From an uncultured Bacteroidota bacterium (GTDB lineage: Bacteria; Bacteroidota; Bacteroidia; Chitinophagales; Chitinophagaceae): a stretch of DNA of 8,788 nt. Location of the stretch: the NCBI GenBank assembly GCA_903912435.1, contig CAIWHI010000245.1, positions 1 through 8,788 of the forward strand, written 5' to 3'. The notes beneath the pieces are model-generated. The model ran no database searches. It saw only the letters and a list, made by a program, of their open reading frames with translations, and had not been told where the DNA came from. Shown here in pieces: positions 1-5,978 of the stretch (position 1 is the stretch's first letter; each line of letters opens with the position of its first letter). Made by a program: the position numbers and the translations under genes.

Positions 1-182
1 AAAAAATACCCCTTGCCTATGTGGAAGGTGCAGATATTGTTTTCGAAGGTGCGTTTCTTGGGTTCTTCAATATTATAAATCCACATTATTCTTTGCAGAG
101 GAGATGTTTGCTCATCAATCAATGCTTGTTTTTTATTGATTAGTGGTGCTTTCTCCTCATTATTTTGAAAATGTAAAAACAT
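1..182 (-). CDS. N-terminal fragment of an unrecognised protein, cut by the left window edge
   Basis: On the minus strand an ATG at 182-180 opens a frame that runs without a stop for 60 codons to the window edge, so only the N-terminus is visible. The start reads MFLHFQNNEEKAPLIN. The fragment is hydrophilic and rich in Lys, Glu, Asn and Gln, with no signal peptide or membrane segment. It ends in a more hydrophobic stretch, NNICTFHIGKGYF (residues 48-60). This protein-like composition favours it over the plus-strand frame across the same bases, which is Cys-rich and has no visible start. The ending could be the first strands of a beta-rich enzyme domain, for example a trypsin-like fold, but that is only a guess from a few residues. 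The gene is divergent from the nuclease gene at 361, across a 178-base spacer. I saw no good promoter on its side. Function unknown. Confidence 0.55.
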   Translation of the reverse strand, partial: MFLHFQNNEEKAPLINKKQALIDEQTSPLQRIMWIYNIEEPKKRTFENNICTFHIGKGYF

Positions 183-360
183 AAAATCGTGATTTTAGTG
201 TTGAAATGTGAAAATAGAAAATTGCTGTGAATAATGTTAGGTGAGGATAATATTCATTTATCGTTTTCTTTAGTTTTTTATTCTTTTTGGGTTCTGTCTC
301 CAAATTCATCACGATAAATAATTGTTTATATTTGCCTCTGAATTTTATCAGAAAGTAAAG
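183..360. other. Divergent intergenic spacer
   Basis: This AT-rich stretch separates the minus-strand gene at the left edge from the nuclease pseudogene. Apart from the -7-like element at 327-334 I see no terminator hairpin, repeat or small open frame with good coding character. Confidence 0.5.
327..334 (+). promoter_or_regulatory. Bacteroidota-type -7 element (TATATTTG) before the nuclease gene
   Basis: TATATTTG matches the Bacteroidota -7 consensus TAnnTTTG exactly and lies 26 bases before the ATG at 361, giving a short leader. No TTTG (-33) stands at the usual 17-23 base spacing, so this is a half-supported promoter. It also argues against the upstream TTG at 322 as the start, because that codon would fall before the predicted transcription start. 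Confidence 0.4.
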
Positions 361-1236
361 ATGAAAAACTTAATCCGTTTTGATTGGGCTATTAAGAGAC
401 TTTTGAGGAATAAAGCCAATTTCGGTATTCTTGAGGGGTTTCTAAGTGTGTTATTGGAAGAGGATATAAGTATTCAGGATATTCTGGAAAGTGAAAGTAA
501 TAAAATGACATCAACCAATAAACTCAATAGGGTTGATTTGCTGGTGAAAAATTCCAAAGGTGAGTTGATTATTATAGAAATCCAGAATGATTACCAGGCA
601 GATTACTTATTGCGGATGTTATTTGGTACATCAAAGCTGATAATAGAAAATATGGATGAGGGAATGCCTTATAGCAAGGTAAAGAAAATCATCTCTATAC
701 ATATTGTATACTTTAATCTGGGCGTAGGGCAGGACTAAATTTATTATGGTGCAACCAATTTCTGGGGTAAGAGGAAAAACGACCAATTGAAGCTATCTAA
801 GCAGGAGCAGGAAATTTTCCAGACTGATGAGATATCAAAAATACATCCCCAATATTATATCATTAAGGTTAACGATTTTAATAACGTTTCTAAGGATGCC
901 CTGGATGAATGGATACACTTTTTGAAAACCCAGGAAATTAGTGACACTACCCAGGCAAAGGGATTGAAAGAAGCGAAAGAAAAACTGAATTATTTACAAT
1001 TAAGTCCGGATGATAGAAAGGACTATGAACGCTTTGTATCTGATTGGAGGGATAATGAGGGAATAATTGTTGGTAATTTCAACAAGGGGAAATACGAAGG
1101 AAAGGAGGAAGGTAAAGAAGAAATGGCCTTCCAGGTTGCGAGAAATTGTATTAAGAAAGGAATGGATATTTCTTTGATTTCAGAATTGACAGGGCTAAGA
1201 GAAGATGAAATTAGTCTAATAGCAGCTCAGCTATAA
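361..1236 (+). pseudogene. Rpn-family recombination-promoting nuclease/putative transposase (PD-(D/E)XK), broken by an in-frame stop
   Basis: Read from ATG 361 to the TAA at 1234-1236 this is one frame of 291 sense or stop codons, interrupted only by TAA at 736-738 (codon 126). The reading before the stop (HIVYFNLGVGQD) continues directly after it as IYYGATNFWGKRKNDQLKLS, so the two halves are one protein and the stop probably replaces a Tyr codon (TAT or TAC). Its total length is close to that usual for the family. Catalytic PD-(D/E)XK features are in the first half: Asp59 in RVDLLV and Glu73-x-Gln75 in IIIEIQND. The C-terminal part has the family's charged YEGKEEGKEE linker, then a short helical tail (GMDISLISELTGL). 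Family members are DNA endonucleases linked to RecA-independent recombination. The 125-residue front product would keep the catalytic residues; a TTG at 787 could start the rest, but nothing suggests that it is used. A sequencing error could also explain the stop. Confidence 0.85.
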
Positions 1237-1277
1237 TTTTCAAGGGGGGTATTTGGAGGTATTTTTCCAAAAGGGCA

Positions 1278-1306
1278 TTTGTTTCAAATATTTTTGTGAA
1301 TTTTTG
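1278..1306 (+). promoter_or_regulatory. Probable Bacteroidota-type promoter of the ABC transporter operon
   Basis: TTTG at 1278-1281 (-33-like) is followed after 17 bases by AATTTTTG at 1299-1306, one mismatch from the -7 consensus TAnnTTTG. A second, exact -7 match (TATTTTTG, 1289-1296) overlaps it but has no -33 element at a normal distance. Either would start transcription about 40-55 bases before the ATG at 1354. The whole gap 1237-1353 is AT-rich and holds no other feature that I can support. Confidence 0.4.
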
Positions 1307-1353
1307 TAACTAATTGCTTACTTTTTCGATTAATCATCATCAACCTCAACATA

Positions 1354-2214
1354 ATGCTCCAAATAGCCAATCTCTCCAAAACGTATCCTAATGGGGTAAG
1401 AGCCCTGTCGGATGTAAATCTCGATATTTCAAATGGTATGTTTGGCCTGCTCGGTCCTAATGGTGCCGGTAAAAGTTCGCTAATGCGCACAATTGCTACT
1501 TTGCAGGACGCCGATAGTGGCACCATTACCTTTAATGGAATGGATGTAAGTAAAAACAAGCAGGAGCTGCGCAAGGTGCTGGGTTATTTGCCACAGGAAT
1601 TTGGTGTATACCCCAAAGTGAGTGCTGAGGAAATGCTGCATTATATAGCCCGTCTCAAGGGTGTAAGTAATGATAATGAGCGCAAGGAACTGGTAAAAGC
1701 CCTACTGGAGCAAGTGAATCTGTACAACCACCGTAATAAATCTCTGGGCGGATATTCAGGGGGTATGAAACAGCGCTTCGGTATAGCCCAGGCTCTTATT
1801 GGCAATCCTAAACTAATTATTGTAGACGAGCCTACGGCTGGTCTTGACCCAGCCGAGCGCCTGCGCTTCAATAACTTATTGAGCGAGATAGGTGAGAACA
1901 TTATAGTAATCTTATCTACACATATTGTAGAGGATGTAAATGAACTCTGTAACGATATGGCTATAATAGCCGGCGGCAAAGTAGTGCAGAGAGGCAATCC
2001 CGAAGAATTGGTACTAGGCTTGCAAAACAGGATATGGATTAAAAAGGTAAGGAAGGAAGAAGTGGCTTTTTATCAGGCTGAGTATAAAATGGTTTTAGCA
2101 AAATTATCGGGTGGAATGATGATGGTTTATATAAATAGCGAAACTGACCCTGGTAATGGTTTTGTGGCCAATAAGCCTACCCTTGAGGACATTTATTTTT
2201 CAAACATTTCCTAA
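1354..2214 (+). CDS. ABC transporter ATP-binding protein (ABC-2 type system)
   Basis: This 286-residue cytoplasmic ATPase powers the membrane protein encoded just downstream. All nucleotide-binding motifs are present in order: Walker A GPNGAGKS at 34-41, Q-loop Gln81 (LPQEFG), signature YSGGM at 134-138 (a YSGGM variant of LSGGQ), Walker B LIIVDEP at 154-160 with catalytic Glu159, D-loop AGLD at 162-165, and H-loop His190 (STH). It is therefore predicted to be active. A C-terminal extension of about 65 residues ends in PTLEDIYF, as is common in ATPases of ABC-2 type exporters. The ATG at 1354 fits the usual family N-terminus (LQIANLSKTY). No Shine-Dalgarno sequence is seen, as expected in Bacteroidota. 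The next gene starts 18 bases after the stop, so the two are surely co-transcribed. The transported substrate cannot be told from this protein. An older-style label would be CcmA-like ATPase. Confidence 0.95.
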   Translation: MLQIANLSKTYPNGVRALSDVNLDISNGMFGLLGPNGAGKSSLMRTIATLQDADSGTITFNGMDVSKNKQELRKVLGYLPQEFGVYPKVSAEEMLHYIARLKGVSNDNERKELVKALLEQVNLYNHRNKSLGGYSGGMKQRFGIAQALIGNPKLIIVDEPTAGLDPAERLRFNNLLSEIGENIIVILSTHIVEDVNELCNDMAIIAGGKVVQRGNPEELVLGLQNRIWIKKVRKEEVAFYQAEYKMVLAKLSGGMMMVYINSETDPGNGFVANKPTLEDIYFSNIS

Positions 2215-2232
2215 CCTTTAATTCAATATACC

Positions 2233-5200
2233 ATGTTTGGTTCCATATTTGCTTTTGAGGTAAGGAGGTCTTTGAGGACATTATCTACCTATGTGTATTT
2301 TGTAATTTTATTCGCTGTTACTTTTTTAGTGGCCCTATTAGCTGGTGGGGCTTTTCCCGAAGTTAATTTTCAGATAGCAGGCGAGAAAATATTTGCCAAT
2401 GCCCCACTAATTATAGATGCTTTTTTTGGTGCGGTAAATAATTATATTGGTACCATAATCATTGTAGCACTTGTAGGTAATGCAGTTCTGAATGATTTCA
2501 GAAATAATACCTATACCATGATTTTTACCACCCCGGTTTCTAAATTCGACTATTTGCTGGGTAGGTTTAGTGCATCCATGTTTATTTCATTAATCATTCT
2601 TAGTGCCCCCGCTTTCGGTATGATGCTGGGGTATTCATCACCATGGGTTAATCCTGATAAAATAGGTGCATTTACATTGATGCCTTATGTTTCTACCTAT
2701 TTGCTAACTACAATTCCCAATGCCCTTATTGATGGTACTATATTTTTTGCGGTAAGCCTTATAGCTCGTGATATTTTTGTGATATGGCTGTCATTGATTA
2801 TTTTTTATGTTGCTACAGGGGTTTCGAGTTCTATTTTTGGGTCGCTTGATAATCAGACTATTGCTGCTATTGTAGACCCAATGGGTAACCTGGCTAAAAG
2901 AACCATAAGTAAGTATTGGAGTACTTACGATAAGAACCACCTCCAATATACTTTATCAGCTTTGTTTCTGGTCAACAGGTTGGTATGGTTAGGCATTTCG
3001 GCCATAGTTTGGTTTATTGGATATAGTTTTTTCTCTTTTTCTTCAAGTCCCCGAAGGATGAGTTTCAGAAAACCCAAAATAGGCGAGAGTGTGAAGCTCA
3101 CCTTTGTGCCTTCTTTTTTCAAAAAGAGCGAACTGCCGGTAGTAAGCAGGTCTTTTACAGACACCTCAAATCTCAAAAGCTTATGGGGGCTATCAATCAA
3201 TGAGTGCCTTAACATGTGGCGTAATGTATATTTCAGAATCATTATGCTTTTCGGCATGCTCCTTTTGTTTTTATCATCAACACAGTTGGGCAAATTGTAT
3301 GATACTACTGTTTTGCCAGTTACTTATATAGTAGTGGAGCAGTTTGGTGGAACCATACAATTGATAATTGTGATACTCACTATAATGTTTGGTGGTGAAT
3401 TAGTTTGGCGGGCACGCGATTTCAAAATGAATAATATCCTTGATTCCTTACCTGTGCCCAATTGGGTGTTTTACTGTAGCAAGTTGGCTGGGTTGGTATT
3501 TATGCAGATATTATTATTGGGTGTAATTTTCTCCAGTGGTGTTATTGTCCAACTTTTTAAAGGGTATACTCATCTGGAAATCTTCCTCTATTTCAAATAC
3601 CTGTATGGGTATAGACTGATTGACTTGATGATGTTGGCTGTATTAAGCATTTTTGTGCAGGCATTGGTGAAAAACAAATACCTGGGTTATTTCATTGTGG
3701 GTATATTCTATTTCTGGAATGGCACCTTTGCAGGCTTGGTTTTGAAACAAAACCTGTTCATCTTCTCTTCCGACCCCGGCGTGAACTACTCCGATATGAA
3801 TAGTTTTGGTCACTTCTCATATGCGTTTTTTGTTTACAAATTGTATTGGGGCGCATTTTGTTTGGTCTTGGCTGTATTATCAAGTTTGTTGTGGGCAAGG
3901 GGCAGTGAAATGTCTATTAGTCAGCGATTGGATGAGGCAATGAATAAGGTCAACAAACGCTCATGGGCCGTAATGATTGTAGGAGTTGTGGTTTTTCTGG
4001 GTTGCGGTAGTTTTATTTATTACAATACCAATGTGCTCAATAAATTCGAAACTGAATGGAAGCAGGAGGAAGCAGCAAAAGCATTTGAACTGAAATATAA
4101 AAAGTTTGAATTCTCACCACAGCCTAAGATCACTGATGTAAAATTGAATGTAGACATCTTTCCATATACCAGGGGCTTACGTTCAAATGGGGTATTTGTA
4201 TTGAAAAACAAGACCAACTTTAATATCGATTCTATACATGTTGCCCTGCCATCTACATTGCTTATACATCAACTAAACTTCAGTATCTCATCCCAGATGG
4301 TGGTTAATGATTCGCAATATGCCTATAGAATATATAAGCTATCTTCTGCACTAAAACCGGGAGATACTATTTCCCTCAACTTCGATGTGGAGATGGTAAC
4401 CAAAGGATTTAGGGAGGGTTTCACTGGGTTAGGCACACCGCTTGATAATGGTACTTTTGTTAACAACCTCAGTTTCCTGCCTAATATTGGCTATGACAAA
4501 AGTTATGAACTAACTGACAATACCCACCGTAAGAAGCACGGACTGGGCTACAGGAAAACAGCCAATCCAATAAATGATACACCCGCATTACAATACAACA
4601 CCTTTGTACATGATGCCGATTTTATCACTTTCGATGCCACAGTAAGTACTGTGCCCGACCAAATAGCTGTAGCGCCTGGTTATTTGCAAAAGGAATGGAT
4701 GGAGAATGGTAGAAGGTATTTCCATTATAAAATGGATACCAGGATTCTTAATTTTTATTCCTTCCTTTCGGCAAGGTATATTATAAAGAAGGAAAAATGG
4801 AATGATGTAAATATTGAGATTTATTACCAACAAGGACATGAGTATAACCTCGAAAGGATGTTTAGGAGTGCTAAAAGGTCGCTCGATTATTATACAACCC
4901 ATTTTTCGCCCTACCAATATAAGCAGGTGCGAATTTTGGAATTTCCACGCTATGCCACATTTGCACAGTCCTTTCCTAATACTATTCCATTCTCAGAAGG
5001 TATTGGCTTTATTGCCAATGTGGATGATAGTAGCAAAGACCAGGTGGACTATCCGTTTTATGTTACCGCCCACGAAATTGCCCACCAGTGGTTTGCCCAC
5101 CAGGTGATTGGTGCCGATGTGGAGGGCTCAAATATGCTTTCTGAGTCATTGGCTCAATATGGTGCCATAATGGTAATGGAAAAGGAATATTCAGAAGAAA

Positions 5201-5865
5201 TGATGCGTAAGTTCCTACGTGTTGAGATGGATAAATACCTCACAGCAAGGTCTAACGAATCGGAGAAGGAAAAGCCATGGGCTTATGTGGACCAGGGACA
5301 GGGCTATATTCTTTACGAAAAGGGTGGCATTCAGATACATGCATTGAATAAATACCTTGGAGAAGACAGCCTGAACCATGCCATGCAGCGGTTTATTGAG
5401 AAATACCGTTTCCAGGGACCTCCATATCCTATCACACTCGATTTGGTTGATGAAATCAGAAAGTCTACCCCAGATTCCTTGCAGTATTTTATTACAGATG
5501 CGTTTACCAAAATTACCATCTATGATAATAAGATTAAGGAGGCAAAACTGAGCAAAAATATAGACGACTATGTTACGGAAGTAACTGTGAACTCCAAGAA
5601 AACTTATTCTGATAGTACAGGCAAGGACTCAGATGCACCATCTGATAACTATGTGGAAGTGGGCTTGTATAAAAGCCGAACTGCATTAATGCAGGTAGCT
5701 ATGTATAAATTGAAACCCGGAGAAAACCACCTAACAATTATCAGTAAGGAAAAACCCTATAAGGTAGTGATAGACCCCAGGTTACTACTTATAGATAGGA
5801 AGCTGGATGATAATGAGGTGAAACTTGAGTATAAAGATAAAACCCAGGATAAGCCAAAGGCATAA
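2233..5865 (+). CDS. ABC-2 type permease fused to a C-terminal M1-family zinc metallopeptidase
   Basis: The 1210-residue protein has two parts. Residues 1-600 are membrane-embedded, about 13 hydrophobic segments in two similar halves (roughly 20-270 and 333-597). Each half carries a related loop: TTPVSKFDYLLGRF at 99-112, and DSLPVPNWVFYCSKLAG at 404-420. An odd helix count would put the C-terminus in the periplasm if the N-terminus is cytoplasmic. From about 610 comes a beta-rich region, then an M1 gluzincin domain: zinc motif HEIAH at 947-951 (His947, Glu948, His951), third ligand Glu971 in SESLAQY, and the tyrosine proton donor in YEKGG (Tyr1028). The usual GxMEN exopeptidase motif is replaced by FSEGIGF (920-926), whose Glu922 lies where the GxMEN glutamate would. 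The active-site residues look intact. The partner ATPase ends 18 bases upstream. Such fusions are known in Bacteroidota, annotated as ABC permease/M1 aminopeptidase; I know of no established substrate. Peptide export with trimming, or envelope proteolysis driven by the ATPase, are possibilities only. Confidence 0.92.
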   Translation: MFGSIFAFEVRRSLRTLSTYVYFVILFAVTFLVALLAGGAFPEVNFQIAGEKIFANAPLIIDAFFGAVNNYIGTIIIVALVGNAVLNDFRNNTYTMIFTTPVSKFDYLLGRFSASMFISLIILSAPAFGMMLGYSSPWVNPDKIGAFTLMPYVSTYLLTTIPNALIDGTIFFAVSLIARDIFVIWLSLIIFYVATGVSSSIFGSLDNQTIAAIVDPMGNLAKRTISKYWSTYDKNHLQYTLSALFLVNRLVWLGISAIVWFIGYSFFSFSSSPRRMSFRKPKIGESVKLTFVPSFFKKSELPVVSRSFTDTSNLKSLWGLSINECLNMWRNVYFRIIMLFGMLLLFLSSTQLGKLYDTTVLPVTYIVVEQFGGTIQLIIVILTIMFGGELVWRARDFKMNNILDSLPVPNWVFYCSKLAGLVFMQILLLGVIFSSGVIVQLFKGYTHLEIFLYFKYLYGYRLIDLMMLAVLSIFVQALVKNKYLGYFIVGIFYFWNGTFAGLVLKQNLFIFSSDPGVNYSDMNSFGHFSYAFFVYKLYWGAFCLVLAVLSSLLWARGSEMSISQRLDEAMNKVNKRSWAVMIVGVVVFLGCGSFIYYNTNVLNKFETEWKQEEAAKAFELKYKKFEFSPQPKITDVKLNVDIFPYTRGLRSNGVFVLKNKTNFNIDSIHVALPSTLLIHQLNFSISSQMVVNDSQYAYRIYKLSSALKPGDTISLNFDVEMVTKGFREGFTGLGTPLDNGTFVNNLSFLPNIGYDKSYELTDNTHRKKHGLGYRKTANPINDTPALQYNTFVHDADFITFDATVSTVPDQIAVAPGYLQKEWMENGRRYFHYKMDTRILNFYSFLSARYIIKKEKWNDVNIEIYYQQGHEYNLERMFRSAKRSLDYYTTHFSPYQYKQVRILEFPRYATFAQSFPNTIPFSEGIGFIANVDDSSKDQVDYPFYVTAHEIAHQWFAHQVIGADVEGSNMLSESLAQYGAIMVMEKEYSEEMMRKFLRVEMDKYLTARSNESEKEKPWAYVDQGQGYILYEKGGIQIHALNKYLGEDSLNHAMQRFIEKYRFQGPPYPITLDLVDEIRKSTPDSLQYFITDAFTKITIYDNKIKEAKLSKNIDDYVTEVTVNSKKTYSDSTGKDSDAPSDNYVEVGLYKSRTALMQVAMYKLKPGENHLTIISKEKPYKVVIDPRLLLIDRKLDDNEVKLEYKDKTQDKPKA

Positions 5866-5872
5866 AATAGGG

Positions 5873-5904
5873 AAGGGTAGATGGTCGAGTATCTACCCTT
5901 TTTT
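5873..5904 (+). terminator. Intrinsic terminator of the ABC transporter operon
   Basis: A perfect 10-base-pair inverted repeat, AAGGGTAGAT (5873-5882) and ATCTACCCTT (5891-5900), encloses an 8-base loop and runs into a T tract ending at 5904. Two G-T pairs could extend the stem. It begins 8 bases after the permease stop codon, so it should end the operon and separate it from the next gene. Confidence 0.9.
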
Positions 5905-5978
5905 ATGCAATTTTCAATCTATGTGCAATTGAAGGCTGCGTATCTTGTGCGGTATTTTATAAGACCATTAATGAATTG

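Noticed and set aside
3..143. Plus-strand frame open from the left edge to TAG at 141-143, possible tail of an upstream gene
   Set aside because: Its product is Cys-rich and hydrophobic without a recognisable pattern, and it overlaps the better minus-strand frame that has an ATG and a normal composition. It cannot be excluded without the flanking sequence.
787..1236. Separate gene starting at TTG 787
   Set aside because: It is in the same frame as the nuclease front half, and sequence between the TAA and 787 still reads as family sequence (IYYGATNFW), so it is the rest of the same broken gene.
361..1236. Nuclease gene as part of an intact insertion sequence
   Set aside because: No terminal inverted repeats or target-site duplication are visible around it, and Rpn-family genes normally stand alone.
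1243..1268. Short repeated GGTATTT units after the nuclease gene, possible regulatory repeat
   Set aside because: Only two imperfect copies in G/T-rich sequence; no symmetry or hairpin that would support an operator or terminator.
1284..1997. Two minus-strand open frames over the ATPase gene
   Set aside because: They lie antisense to a gene with all ABC motifs and give low-complexity, unrecognisable products; they are shadows.
4814..5107. Plus-strand alternative frame inside the peptidase region
   Set aside because: It overlaps the zinc-site coding sequence in another frame and has no recognisable domain; a chance open frame.
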